Assembly (NCBI GenBank): GCA_946481105.1
Contig: CAMLMM010000067.1
Coordinates: 1 to 11,803, forward strand
Reading direction: 5' to 3'
Source: an uncultured Alphaproteobacteria bacterium
GTDB taxonomy: Bacteria; Pseudomonadota; Alphaproteobacteria; Micavibrionales; Micavibrionaceae
DNA: 11,803 nucleotides
The notes under the pieces are model-generated. The model was not told the DNA's origin. It made no database searches and saw only the letters and a program-made list of their open reading frames with translations. Within the stretch, counting starts at the first letter, position 1; each line of letters begins with the position of its first letter. A program made the position numbers and the translations under genes. Below, in pieces: positions 1 through 7,421 of the stretch.

Positions 1-2
1 GT

Positions 3-296
3 AACAAAGTGAAAACTCAGTCTTCAATTCGCCAAATACGTTCAGGGGCAAGCTGCGCCTGGATTGATGACCCAGATACTTCGGCTAATACTACTGGTAC
101 ATGCGAGCCGATCACCTATATTTGGAAAAGCAGTGGCGTAAGCGCAGGGCCATCCAATCCCTTGGCAGAGGGGCATGGGACTAGCCCCGTTTGTAGTAGC
201 GGCTGTGCTTGCGGAGAGAATGGAAGCACAAATGCTTGCGCATTAGCAACGGCATCGCAATGGACCTATTACCAGGCTACCTGTACGCCACAATAA
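3..296 (+). CDS. C-terminal part of a cysteine-rich, probably exported protein (5' end outside window)
   Basis: The reading frame is open from base 3 to the TAA at 294-296 and runs back past the window edge, so the GTG at 9 is probably an internal Val codon. About 97 residues are visible. They are rich in Ser, Thr, Gly and Asn and carry seven cysteines, including a VCSSGCACG cluster and a last Cys four residues from the end (CTPQ). There are no membrane segments. Such composition suggests a disulfide-bonded, surface-exposed or secreted domain; a cysteine next to the C-terminus is also seen in some pilin-like proteins, but I cannot assign a family. The stop lies 4 nt from the 3' end of a convergent tRNA gene. 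That the frame is coding is inferred from its openness and composition. Confidence 0.5.
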   Translation, partial: NKVKTQSSIRQIRSGASCAWIDDPDTSANTTGTCEPITYIWKSSGVSAGPSNPLAEGHGTSPVCSSGCACGENGSTNACALATASQWTYYQATCTPQ

Positions 297-300
297 AAAA

Positions 301-377
301 TGGTCGGAGTAAGAGGATTCGAACCTCCGGCCCCTACGTCCCGAACGTAGTGCTCTACCAGGCTGAGCTATACTCCG
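301..377 (-). tRNA. tRNA-Pro, anticodon CGG, CCA encoded
   Basis: On the minus strand the gene starts CGGAGTA at 377-371 and closes with TACTCCG, discriminator A (304) and an encoded CCA (303-301), giving a full 7-bp acceptor stem. The anticodon arm is CTACG, loop TTCGGGA, CGTAG; the anticodon CGG lies at 343-341 and reads proline CCG codons. The T arm carries GGTTCGAAT and the D arm AGCCTGGTAG. The sequence closely resembles the known bacterial tRNA-Pro(CGG). It lies 14 nt after the stop of the codirectional polyprenyl synthase gene, with no terminator between them, so it may be cut from a shared transcript. Confidence 0.97.
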
Positions 378-391
378 TGGCCCCTGGAAAT

Positions 392-1408
392 TTATGTGTT
401 GCGGGATAGCACATAACCCGCGAGGGTTTCAAGTGTCGTTTTAAGCGGCGATGCGGCAACCGGGGTTAATGCCCGGACTGCGGCGTCGATATACGATAGC
501 GCCAGATCATGGGTTTTTTGGGCAGCGCCCGTTGTTTCAATCAGGTTTTGCGCGGTTTTCAGATCGTTTTCGGCATAATCATGTTCTTCAAATGTCCGCA
601 TCCAGAACTGGCGGGCGGCGGCATCGGCATTCTGCAGGGCATAGAGTACCGGTGCGGTCATCTTGCCTTCCTTGAAATCATCGCCCACGGACTTACCCAG
701 TTGTTCCTGGTCGGCCTGATAATCGAGAATGTCGTCCGCTATCTGGAACGCCATGCCCAGATTATAGCCATAGTCGCGCAGTGCGGCCTGCATGGCGGCG
801 TTTTGCCCGGCAATGACGGGGCCAATTTCACAGGCGGCGGCGAACAGTGCCGCCGTCTTTGCGCCAATCACCGCTAGATATTGGTCGAGCGTCGTGTCGA
901 GTTTGTTCTGGATGGATAATTGCAGCACTTCACCTTCGGCGATAACGGCGGAGGCGTGTGACAGGATACGCAAAACATCAATCGATCCGTCCTCAACCAT
1001 TAATTCAAACGCGCGGGAGAATAGGAAATCACCGACCAGGACGGCGGACTGGTTGCCAAACACGGTATTGGCGGCTGGTTTTCCGCGGCGTAAATCGCTC
1101 TCGTCCACTACATCGTCATGGAGCAGGGTGGCGGTATGGATAAATTCCACGGCGGCAGCCAAGGCAAAAGGGCGCGCAGTTTCACTGTCGAATAAACGTG
1201 TCGCGGCGATGGTCATCAGCGGGCGGATACGTTTGCCACCGGAGGCAATCAGGTACCCAGCCAACTGGGGGATAAGGGGAACGTCCGACGCCATCCGGGT
1301 CATAATTAATGAATTAACCTGCAGCATATCGGCCTTGGCATAGGCGGCCAGTTCCTCCAGCGGGGATGCGGAAACGGGGGCAACAGGGGCGGCGGCACTC
1401 TTATTCAT
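392..1408 (-). CDS. ispB: Long-chain trans-polyprenyl diphosphate synthase (octaprenyl/decaprenyl type)
   Basis: Cytosolic prenyltransferase that condenses isopentenyl diphosphate units onto an allylic primer to make the side chain of ubiquinone. In the 338 residues I see GGKRIRP (57-63, substrate binding), the first aspartate-rich motif DDVVD (98-102) followed by ESDLRRGKPAAN, and the second motif DDILD (225-229) followed by GKSVGDDFKEGK. Ala93, five residues before the first motif, is small, as in long-chain enzymes, where bulky residues there stop growth early; the exact chain length (C40, C45 or C50) cannot be read. The length fits, with an Ala/Pro-rich N-terminus about 15 residues longer than in E. 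coli IspB. No Shine-Dalgarno is visible before the ATG, and the promoter abuts it. A tRNA-Pro follows after 14 nt. Confidence 0.93.
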   Translation of the reverse strand: MNKSAAAPVAPVSASPLEELAAYAKADMLQVNSLIMTRMASDVPLIPQLAGYLIASGGKRIRPLMTIAATRLFDSETARPFALAAAVEFIHTATLLHDDVVDESDLRRGKPAANTVFGNQSAVLVGDFLFSRAFELMVEDGSIDVLRILSHASAVIAEGEVLQLSIQNKLDTTLDQYLAVIGAKTAALFAAACEIGPVIAGQNAAMQAALRDYGYNLGMAFQIADDILDYQADQEQLGKSVGDDFKEGKMTAPVLYALQNADAAARQFWMRTFEEHDYAENDLKTAQNLIETTGAAQKTHDLALSYIDAAVRALTPVAASPLKTTLETLAGYVLSRNT

Positions 1409-1414
1409 AGCTGT

Positions 1415-1443
1415 CTTATAGCTAAAACCTTAAGGATTGCCAA
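1415..1443 (-). promoter_or_regulatory. Sigma70-type promoter of the polyprenyl synthase gene, possibly leaderless
   Basis: Read on the minus strand: TTGGCA (1443-1438, five of six consensus bases), a 17-nt spacer, then TATAAG (1420-1415, five of six). Only six bases, ACAGCT, separate the -10 box from the ATG at 1408. Transcription normally starts about 7 nt after the -10 box, which falls on or beside the A of the start codon. With no ribosome binding site there, a leaderless mRNA is the natural reading. Confidence 0.65.
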
Positions 1444-1471
1444 GTATTCGCTGAATCCGTAAAAGAAGCTT

Positions 1472-2410
1472 ATGTCCGGCCAGTTACCCCTGTCTTTGCG
1501 TGCCCGGCTCGATGGTCTCATCCAGGCGGGCGGCGTGACGCATGCTGACCTGGCCATGGGAGCTGCGGAAGTTTCGCGTAAATACAGGGGTGACCGGTCC
1601 AAAACGCAAGTACAGATTGCCAGTCGTGCCGAGGCTCTGGGGTATATCGCCACCCGGCTTCCGGCGACTTATGCGGCGGTGGCGGCAGTAATGGAACAGA
1701 TTAAAGTGCTGCTGCTGGATTTCAACCCGTCCTCGCTGCTGGATATCGGGGCAGGGCCGGGGACGGCAACGCTGGCAGCGCAGAATGCTTTTGATATCGA
1801 TATGCTGACCTTGGTTGAACCGAACATGTATTTGCGTGATGCCGGTATGCAACTGGTTGAGGGGGCTGATTGGATAACTAAACCGTTGCAGGATTACACA
1901 GCACAGCCAGCCGATATGATTATCGCATCTTATGTGTTCAATGAAATGAACCCAGATCAGGTTGTTGCGGCTGTTCGTAATTACTGGGACAAATGTAACG
2001 GTGTCATGGTGATTATCGAACCAGGCACGCCACAGGGAGCCGGAATTATATGGGCATTACGCAAAGTTTTGGCCGACTATATTATCGGCCCCTGTCCGCA
2101 AGGTGGTGCGTGTCCATTAGAAGGCACTGACCGCTGGTGTCATTTTTCAACGCGGGTAGAGAGAAGCAAGTTGCATAAGCAATTGAAAGACGCAGATATG
2201 GGCTATGAGGATGAAAAATTTTCCTGGGTGGCGTTCAGCCGCCTGCCGGCTGAGCGTCCGGCACACCGTCTTATCGGCCATCCGTCAGGCACAAAGGTAA
2301 GGGAATTGCAGGTCTGCAATGTACAGGGCGTGGCGGAAACGATGGTGGTTCCCAAATCACATCCCTTGTATAAAGTTAAACGTAAACTAGAATGGGGTGA
2401 CGGGTTTTAA
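1472..2410 (+). CDS. Rsm22 / METTL17-like ribosomal small-subunit assembly protein (methyltransferase fold)
   Basis: Rsm22-family protein of 312 residues. The mitochondrial relatives (Rsm22, METTL17) act on the small ribosomal subunit. An SAM-binding type fold is seen at LLDIGAGPGTAT (89-100), with the acidic VEPN at 115-118 and a conserved IIEPGTPQGAG at 181-191. A cysteine set follows: Cys208, Cys214 and Cys223 (GPCPQGGACP...WCHFS), plus Cys282 near the C-terminus. This spacing resembles the four cysteines reported to hold an Fe-S cluster in METTL17. Whether the bacterial protein methylates anything is not known to me. The ATG has only a weak purine-rich stretch (AAAAGAAG) upstream. It diverges from ispB across 63 nt and overlaps the next gene by one base (TAATG), implying coupled translation. 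Confidence 0.85.
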   Translation: MSGQLPLSLRARLDGLIQAGGVTHADLAMGAAEVSRKYRGDRSKTQVQIASRAEALGYIATRLPATYAAVAAVMEQIKVLLLDFNPSSLLDIGAGPGTATLAAQNAFDIDMLTLVEPNMYLRDAGMQLVEGADWITKPLQDYTAQPADMIIASYVFNEMNPDQVVAAVRNYWDKCNGVMVIIEPGTPQGAGIIWALRKVLADYIIGPCPQGGACPLEGTDRWCHFSTRVERSKLHKQLKDADMGYEDEKFSWVAFSRLPAERPAHRLIGHPSGTKVRELQVCNVQGVAETMVVPKSHPLYKVKRKLEWGDGF

Positions 2411-3150
2411 TGGACAAAACAACCGAAATTCACGTCCTCGATAAAAAAATCCGCCTGCTGCAACTGGCCGAAGGCGGGTTTCGGACCTCGCTCGACAGCG
2501 TCATGGTCGCAGCGGCTTGCCCGGCGCATAACGGTGATCATGTACTGGACGCCGGGTGCGGCGTGGGCGGGGCAGGGTTCTGCTTGTTATGGAGGGTAAA
2601 GGGCGCGCGCCTGACCGGGGTTGAATGGGAACATGCCTATATCAATCTCGCCCGCCAGAATGCCGAACTGAATAATGTCGCTGACCGCGCTGAATTTATC
2701 GAAGCCGATATACGTGATGTGGATATGGGGCCGAAACCTGTTTTTGATCATGTCATGATGAATCCGCCTTATGCAGAAGCCGGGGCACATACGCCGTCGC
2801 CCGATGCCATCAAGGCGCAGGCGCTCGGCCATCAGGATGAAGATTTATCACTTGAGGATTGGATCAAGGCGGCGCACCGACTGGTTAAATCCGGCGGGTC
2901 GTTGACGATTATTTATCCGACCTCCGGTACCGACAGAATTATTCGCGCGTTTGGCAAGAAATTCGGCGCGGTAGAAATCATCCCGCTGTGGCCGCGTGTT
3001 GGTGTTGAATCGAAACGCGTGATTATCCGCGCCCGTAAGGACCGTCAGACCCCGGCGCGTATCCATGCGGGGCTGGTACTGCATAACCCGGATGGGAGTT
3101 ATACGGTTGAGGCGGAGCGTGTCCTGCGGGATGGCGCAGGGGTCTATTAG
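2410..3150 (+). CDS. TrmN6/YfiC-type N6-adenine methyltransferase (probable tRNA modification)
   Basis: SAM-dependent methyltransferase of 246 residues, the same size as E. coli TrmN6 (YfiC), which methylates A37 of tRNA1-Val. Motif I is VLDAGCGVGGAG (45-56), the ribose-binding acidic residue is Glu72 (VEWE), and the catalytic NPPY tetrad at 118-121 marks an amino-methyltransferase acting on adenine or a similar group. The N-terminal segment EGGFRTSLDSVMVAA (21-35) fits the family, where a similar patch precedes motif I. The target RNA cannot be proved from sequence, so no symbol is given. Its ATG overlaps the TAA of the Rsm22 gene, so the two are very likely one operon, both probably serving RNA or ribosome maturation. 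No intrinsic terminator with a U-tract follows. Confidence 0.82.
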   Translation: MDKTTEIHVLDKKIRLLQLAEGGFRTSLDSVMVAAACPAHNGDHVLDAGCGVGGAGFCLLWRVKGARLTGVEWEHAYINLARQNAELNNVADRAEFIEADIRDVDMGPKPVFDHVMMNPPYAEAGAHTPSPDAIKAQALGHQDEDLSLEDWIKAAHRLVKSGGSLTIIYPTSGTDRIIRAFGKKFGAVEIIPLWPRVGVESKRVIIRARKDRQTPARIHAGLVLHNPDGSYTVEAERVLRDGAGVY

Positions 3151-3253
3151 TTCGTTTGTTCGTTTTTTGGCTTAGGCATGGGTGAGTTAATAGTTCGTTC
3201 CGCGGTTTTAGGAAAAAAGAGAGCGGCTTTCCAAATTCCGGCCACACAAAACG

Positions 3254-3272
3254 CCGCAGGCAGGTTCTGCGG
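3254..3272. other. Small hairpin in the 256-bp gap before the PhnD-like gene
   Basis: CCGCAG (3254-3259) and CTGCGG (3267-3272) form a perfect 6-bp stem around a 7-nt loop. There is no T-run on either side, so it is not a typical intrinsic terminator. The rest of the gap (3151-3406) holds a T-rich start with short TTCGTT repeats, an AT-rich middle, and a possible -10 box (TATGAT, 3382-3387) 19 nt before the next ATG, without a convincing -35 partner. Confidence 0.35.
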
Positions 3273-3406
3273 ATGCATAACGTCACCAGTATCTGCTACT
3301 ATTTATAGGAAAAAATACCTTCAATGTCAAGGGGGAAATGTGTATTTAGGATAGGGTCATAGAAAAAGGGGTGGCCTATGTTATGATGAAAATTGGGGGA
3401 TAGAAC

Positions 3407-4222
3407 ATGCGCCGCACCTGTTTTCGTTTTTTTCTTTTTTTCTTTTTAGGGGTTTCGCTGGTCCCTTTGGTAAAGGTTCAGGCGGCGGAGAAAAACTGTT
3501 CCTATAATGTTGGAGTTGTTCCCCAGTTTGATGAGAGGCGCATTTTCAATACCTGGACACCGCTTCTTGAAATGTTATCCAAAAAAGCAGAGTGCCGGTT
3601 TACGCTGGCGCCTGTAAAAACCATTGATGAATTTGAACCCAAGCTTAAGGCGGGGGAGTTTGATTTTGCCTATGCCAACCCGCTTCAGGTATTAAAGGCC
3701 AACAAGAACCAGGGGTACGAGCCCCTGGTCCACGCAGGTTCCGAACTTGGCGGGATTATCGTTGTCAAAAAAGATGATCCGATAAAAGATGTAAGCGAAC
3801 TGAACGGAAAGGATATGGTGATTCCGTCGCCTTATGCTTTTGGGGCCAGTATTGTCACGGCATATGAATTGAAGCAGGATTATAACACGGTTGTTAATCT
3901 TGTCGATGTTAAGACGCATAGTTCTGTCTATTTGCATGTGGCAAAGGGCCTTGCCAAAGCTGGCGGGGGCATTTTGGAAACATTTAAAAATGAACCTGAA
4001 TCGGTTCAAAGCAGTTTGAGAATTCTGCATGAAACACACAAGTATTCACCGCATGGTTTTATTGCGCATGGCCGTGTAAATGCTGATGTTAAAAAACTTG
4101 TTGCCCAGGAATTTCTTGATATATGGGCGAAAGAACCGAAGCTATTAGAAAATGTGCCGATGAAAAAACCAGTTCAGGCATCGATAGAAGATTATAAAAA
4201 CCTTGAAAGGTTTCTTGAGTGA
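3407..4222 (+). CDS. PhnD-like periplasmic substrate-binding protein, probably a sensor partner
   Basis: Periplasmic protein of 271 residues in the family that binds phosphate, phosphite or phosphonate for ABC transporters. A signal peptide is clear: MRR, a Phe-rich hydrophobic stretch to about 24, and a likely cut after VQA (24-26). The mature part starts with [13 protein letters not shown] (33-45), followed by [11 protein letters not shown] (85-95), [10 protein letters not shown] (141-150) and [19 protein letters not shown] (170-188), patterns at the ligand cleft in PhnD relatives. Cys31 and Cys63 could pair. GGGGGA lies 7 nt before the ATG. No permease or ATPase gene is nearby; the stop overlaps the next gene, a histidine kinase, by 4 nt. 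I infer that it presents a ligand to that kinase. The ligand is unknown. Confidence 0.85.
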   Translation: MRRTCFRFFLFFFLGVSLVPLVKVQAAEKNCSYNVGVVPQFDERRIFNTWTPLLEMLSKKAECRFTLAPVKTIDEFEPKLKAGEFDFAYANPLQVLKANKNQGYEPLVHAGSELGGIIVVKKDDPIKDVSELNGKDMVIPSPYAFGASIVTAYELKQDYNTVVNLVDVKTHSSVYLHVAKGLAKAGGGILETFKNEPESVQSSLRILHETHKYSPHGFIAHGRVNADVKKLVAQEFLDIWAKEPKLLENVPMKKPVQASIEDYKNLERFLE

Positions 4223-6159
4223 TTATTCTGAGTAAAGCTATGAACAGACTGAAAATTGCTAAAAGATATAAAACTATGCATGGTATCCGCTTCAAGTTTC
4301 TTTTTCCCTTATTCGCACTTATCGGCGCTGTTCTGATCTATATTCATTCGATATGGTCGCCGCAGGTTATCGATTACACCATCAAGGAATCCGAACACCA
4401 TTTAAGTAAGACGCTTGAGGGCATAGCCGAGGGGATTGTTCCATTTTTACTCGAGAAGCAACTGGATACGATTTACAAAAATCTTGATATCGTTGCCAGA
4501 AAAAATCCTGATTGGGTTTATCTTACTCTCACCAATGCTGAAGGGCAGACTATTTATCCTCTGGAGGAGAAGTCCCTTCCAACGCCGACAGAAATTATAC
4601 ATGTTCTGCGCGAAGACATACAGGTAGGCGGGAAAAATATAGGCTCTTTGACTCTGGTCTACGATTTTGCGGCCACTGCCGACCAGATCAAACGGAATGT
4701 TTCCAATCTCGTATGGCTGGTAATTGCGGTAACATTTCTTTTTGTGCTTATTTCGGTATTTTTATTGCATACCGTCATTCTTGGGCCCGTTAGAGCGCTT
4801 GCGCGCGCTTCCGAAGGAATTGCCAAGGGTGATTATGACGTCGTTCTGCCTGCGGCAAAAGGGGATGAGGTTGGCACTCTGGTTAAGAGTTTTGCTTTTA
4901 TGAAGGACGAGGTTGCCAGGACGACAAAGTCACTGGAGGCTGAAAAGCTGCGGGCCGAAGTGGCCAGCCAGGCAAAAAGCGAATTTCTGGCAACCATGAG
5001 CCATGAATTACGTACGCCGATGAACAGCATTTTAGGTCTTTCAAAATTGCTTGCCAGCGAACAGAACCTGCCGCCAGAGCAAAAAGAACAGGCGCGTGTG
5101 ATTCACTTGTCTTCTACGGCGATGCTTGATGTTATTAATGACATTCTGGATTTTTCAAAACTTGAGGCCAGAGCGGTGGTGCTGGAAAGAAGTAACTTTG
5201 ATTTGAAGGAGACCGTTAACCGTGTCATTCAAACCCTGGACCCGCAGGCTGTTGAAAAAAATATTGCGCTATGCGTTTCTTTTGGCAAAGAGAAATGGCC
5301 TGAACTGGTGGGTGATTCAACCCGTTACGCCCGTGTTCTGACCAATGTTATTGGGAACGGTGTTAAGTATACGCAGAAGGGGTTTGTGCATGCCGCGTTT
5401 GATTACAAAAGACTGGATGATAATAACATAGAGTTGGTATGTACCGTCACGGATACAGGGATAGGTATTCCCGAAGATAAATTAAATTACATTTTTGAAA
5501 AATTCACCCAGGCTGATGAGAGCATTACGCGGAGATTTGGCGGCACTGGATTGGGGCTTGCCATCAGTAAGGAACTTATTGAACTGATGGGCGGGAAAAT
5601 ATCGGTGGCCAGTGAGGTTGGCCAGGGATCACGCTTTACTATTGTTGCGCCTTTCAAAGCGATAGAGACGGTGCAGAGCGATGGGCACGCAGATCGTCCC
5701 CGCGGGCAATCGGTCGCAAATATTGAGAATGACAGGATACCCGTAGAAAAGGCATCCTTCCTGCTGGTGGAAGACCATAAGCATAACCAGATTTTTCTGA
5801 CGAAACTTCTGGAACGCATGAATGTAAAAAATATTGATATGGCTGAGGATGGTCAGGAAGCCGTCGATATGTGGGCGAAGAAACATTACGATGTCATTCT
5901 TATGGACTGCCATATGCCGATAAAAGACGGGTTTGAGGCAACTCAGGAAATTCGCGCCATGGAAGAGGCAAGGAAAAGCGGTGAAAGAGTGCCCATCATT
6001 GCCGTTACGGCCGACATCATGACGGGGGTCAAAGAAAGATGCAGGAAAGCCGGGATGGATGAATATGTCAGCAAGCCAGTTGACGAAGCAATTTTGCAGC
6101 AGGCCATTCGCCGCTGGGCGATTTTGCCGCTGGACAGGAAATCTCCCATCAATCCATAA
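4219..6159 (+). CDS. Membrane hybrid histidine kinase with periplasmic Cache-like sensor, HAMP and C-terminal receiver
   Basis: Inner-membrane sensor kinase of up to 646 residues. In order: TM1 about 27-44; a periplasmic region of about 115 residues with a Cache/PAS-like end ([12 protein letters not shown]...IGSLTLVYD, 99-149); TM2 about 163-184; HAMP to about 238; the H-box SHELRTP with phospho-acceptor His262; the N-box with Asn380; DTGIGI (412-417), FEKFTQAD (426-433) and GGTGLGL (441-447) of the ATPase; and a receiver (512-632) with Glu518/Asp519, phospho-acceptor Asp563, Thr597 and Lys619. All catalytic residues are present. There is no Hpt domain and no adjacent DNA-binding regulator, so the output lies elsewhere. 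The GTG at 4219 overlaps the previous stop and has AAAGG 8 nt upstream; ATGs at 4240 and 4276 are alternatives. Confidence 0.93.
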   Translation: MIILSKAMNRLKIAKRYKTMHGIRFKFLFPLFALIGAVLIYIHSIWSPQVIDYTIKESEHHLSKTLEGIAEGIVPFLLEKQLDTIYKNLDIVARKNPDWVYLTLTNAEGQTIYPLEEKSLPTPTEIIHVLREDIQVGGKNIGSLTLVYDFAATADQIKRNVSNLVWLVIAVTFLFVLISVFLLHTVILGPVRALARASEGIAKGDYDVVLPAAKGDEVGTLVKSFAFMKDEVARTTKSLEAEKLRAEVASQAKSEFLATMSHELRTPMNSILGLSKLLASEQNLPPEQKEQARVIHLSSTAMLDVINDILDFSKLEARAVVLERSNFDLKETVNRVIQTLDPQAVEKNIALCVSFGKEKWPELVGDSTRYARVLTNVIGNGVKYTQKGFVHAAFDYKRLDDNNIELVCTVTDTGIGIPEDKLNYIFEKFTQADESITRRFGGTGLGLAISKELIELMGGKISVASEVGQGSRFTIVAPFKAIETVQSDGHADRPRGQSVANIENDRIPVEKASFLLVEDHKHNQIFLTKLLERMNVKNIDMAEDGQEAVDMWAKKHYDVILMDCHMPIKDGFEATQEIRAMEEARKSGERVPIIAVTADIMTGVKERCRKAGMDEYVSKPVDEAILQQAIRRWAILPLDRKSPINP

Positions 6160-6205
6160 ATATGCTTTCTGGGTATGCGCAGTGGCGTGGCACCTTAAGA
6201 TATAC

Positions 6206-6230
6206 GGAACCATCCCATCTACGAGTGGTT
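6206..6230 (+). promoter_or_regulatory. Possible EcfG-type stress promoter before the VOC gene
   Basis: GGAAC (6206-6210) is followed after 16 nt by GGTT (6227-6230). The alphaproteobacterial general stress sigma factor EcfG recognises GGAAC-N16/17-CGTT, so this matches apart from the first base of the -10 element. The -10 element ends 31 nt before the ATG at 6262, leaving room for a short leader with the AAGGAG ribosome site. Confidence 0.42.
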
Positions 6231-6261
6231 GGGAATTATTGACGCATAAGGAGATTATAAA

Positions 6262-6741
6262 ATGGCCAAGAACACTATTTGTCTTTGGTATGACGGCACG
6301 GCACAAGAGGCGGCAGAATTTTACGCCCGGACTTTTCCCGATAGCCGCGTCACGGGCGTCCATTATGCCCCCGGTGATTATCCGGATGGCAAGGAAGGGC
6401 AGGTGCTGACGGTAGAATTTACGGTGCTGGGCATACCCTGCGTCGGGCTGAATGGCGGTCCTATTTTTAAACACAGCGAAGCGTTCTCGTTTCAGGTGAT
6501 CACCGAAGATCAGGCGGAAACGGACAAGTACTGGAATGCGATTGTCGGTAATGGCGGCGAAGAGAGCCAGTGCGGATGGTGCAGGGATAAATGGGGGCTG
6601 TCATGGCAGATTATCCCGCGCGTGTTGATTGAAAGTGTCGCCAGCTCAGATAAGGCATTAGCGAACAGGGTGTTCAACGCGATGATGGAAATGCAGAGGA
6701 TCGATATCGCCGCTATCGAAGCGGCGCGGGGTGGGGTTTAA
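6262..6741 (+). CDS. PhnB-like VOC superfamily protein (3-dmu-9_3-mt domain), function unknown
   Basis: Cytosolic protein of 159 residues in the glyoxalase/bleomycin-resistance (VOC) fold, of the PhnB-like subgroup. Family signatures are ICLWYDGTAQEAAEFYARTF (6-25), LNGGP (63-67), the stretch SFQVITEDQ (76-84) and GGEESQCGWCRDKWGLSWQI (98-117), and a C-terminal helix ending DIAAIEAA (148-155). The domain name refers to ubiquinone methyltransferase, but that is a historical label and these proteins have no methyltransferase fold. A strong AAGGAG lies 8 nt before the ATG. It is separated by 102 nt from the kinase gene and probably has its own promoter (6206-6230) and terminator (6761-6792), so I treat it as a single-gene unit, perhaps stress-induced. 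The substrate is unknown. Confidence 0.88.
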   Translation: MAKNTICLWYDGTAQEAAEFYARTFPDSRVTGVHYAPGDYPDGKEGQVLTVEFTVLGIPCVGLNGGPIFKHSEAFSFQVITEDQAETDKYWNAIVGNGGEESQCGWCRDKWGLSWQIIPRVLIESVASSDKALANRVFNAMMEMQRIDIAAIEAARGGV

Positions 6742-6760
6742 TCCAGAGCGCATGTAATGC

Positions 6761-6792
6761 GGCCAATATTTATGTCAATAAATGCCTTTTTT
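6761..6792 (+). terminator. Probable intrinsic terminator after the VOC gene
   Basis: GGC (6761-6763) and ATTTAT (6768-6773) pair with ATAAAT (6778-6783) and GCC (6784-6786) around a GTCA loop, with a 4-nt bulge (CAAT) on the left, followed directly by six T residues (6787-6792). The stem is AT-rich and modest. It sits 20 nt after the VOC stop and 60 nt before fabA, where a boundary is expected. Confidence 0.5.
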
Positions 6793-6852
6793 ACCCCCGA
6801 ATAACGAAATATTTCCATTTGTAACAGTCACCTAAAGGTTTTATAAAGGCGC

Positions 6853-7401
6853 ATGACTGCGATTCAAGAAAAAGCGGGGTGGGACTTTTCCCCCAAGGGT
6901 TCCTATACACGTGAGGACTTGCTGTCCTGCGGACACGGGCAATTATTCGGCCCCGGCAACGCCAAGCTGCCGCTGCCGCCAATGCTGATGTTCGACCGTA
7001 TTACCAATATCAGCACCGAAGGCGGTGCGTACGGAAAGGGCGAGTTGACCGCGGAATTCGATATCAACCCGAAACTCTGGTTCTTTGAGTGCCATTTTGA
7101 AGGCGACCCGGTTATGCCCGGCTGTCTCGGCCTTGATGCTGTATGGCAATTGCTCGGGTTCTATCTGGGCTGGACAGGGGCGCAAGGCTCCGGCCGTGCG
7201 CTTGGCCTTGGGGAATTGAAATTCACCGGTCAGGTCCTGCCGGAAACCAAACTGGTGACCTATCACCTTGATATCAAACGCGTCATTAATAGATCACTGG
7301 TACTCGGTATTGCCGACGGTCAGGTGCTGGCCGATGGCAAGCTGATTTATGATGCCAAGGATTTGCGCGTCGGTCTGTTTGACAATCCGCGCAGTCTGTA
7401 G
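6853..7401 (+). CDS. fabA: Beta-hydroxydecanoyl-ACP dehydratase/isomerase FabA
   Basis: Bifunctional cytosolic enzyme that dehydrates 3-hydroxydecanoyl-ACP and isomerises trans-2- to cis-3-decenoyl-ACP, the branch point of anaerobic-type unsaturated fatty acid synthesis. The 182 residues match FabA along the whole length: [16 protein letters not shown] (18-33), PMLMFDRI (43-50), and the active-site block [17 protein letters not shown] with His81 and Asp95, then FYLGW and KFTGQVLP. It is about ten residues longer than E. coli FabA, all at the N-terminus. The ribosome site (AAAGG, 3 nt from the ATG) is close and weak. fabB follows after 20 nt. Confidence 0.97.
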   Translation: MTAIQEKAGWDFSPKGSYTREDLLSCGHGQLFGPGNAKLPLPPMLMFDRITNISTEGGAYGKGELTAEFDINPKLWFFECHFEGDPVMPGCLGLDAVWQLLGFYLGWTGAQGSGRALGLGELKFTGQVLPETKLVTYHLDIKRVINRSLVLGIADGQVLADGKLIYDAKDLRVGLFDNPRSL

Positions 7402-7421
7402 ATTTCAGAAAGGACAATATC

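Noticed and set aside
792..1343. 183-codon plus-strand frame inside the polyprenyl synthase gene
   Set aside because: Antisense to a gene with all catalytic motifs; Ser/Arg-rich shadow translation with no ribosome site.
1472..3150. A restriction-modification system made of the two methyltransferase-fold proteins and the HNH protein
   Set aside because: The first is Rsm22-like, the second matches the TrmN6 RNA-methyltransferase type, and the HNH gene is 7 kb away.
3178..3354. 58-codon plus-strand frame in the gap before the PhnD-like gene
   Set aside because: Only a weak TAGG right before the ATG, no recognisable feature, and it covers the CCGCAG hairpin; chance is more likely.
5629..6474. 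281-codon open frame on the minus strand across the kinase 3' end and the VOC gene
   Set aside because: It runs antisense to two well-supported genes, shows no domain or membrane pattern, and its length is explained by the codon bias of the opposite strand.
3407..6741. A phosphonate-use operon (PhnD-like plus PhnB-like)
   Set aside because: No phnC, phnE or C-P lyase genes; PhnB-like VOC proteins are not needed for phosphonate use and this one appears to have its own promoter and terminator.
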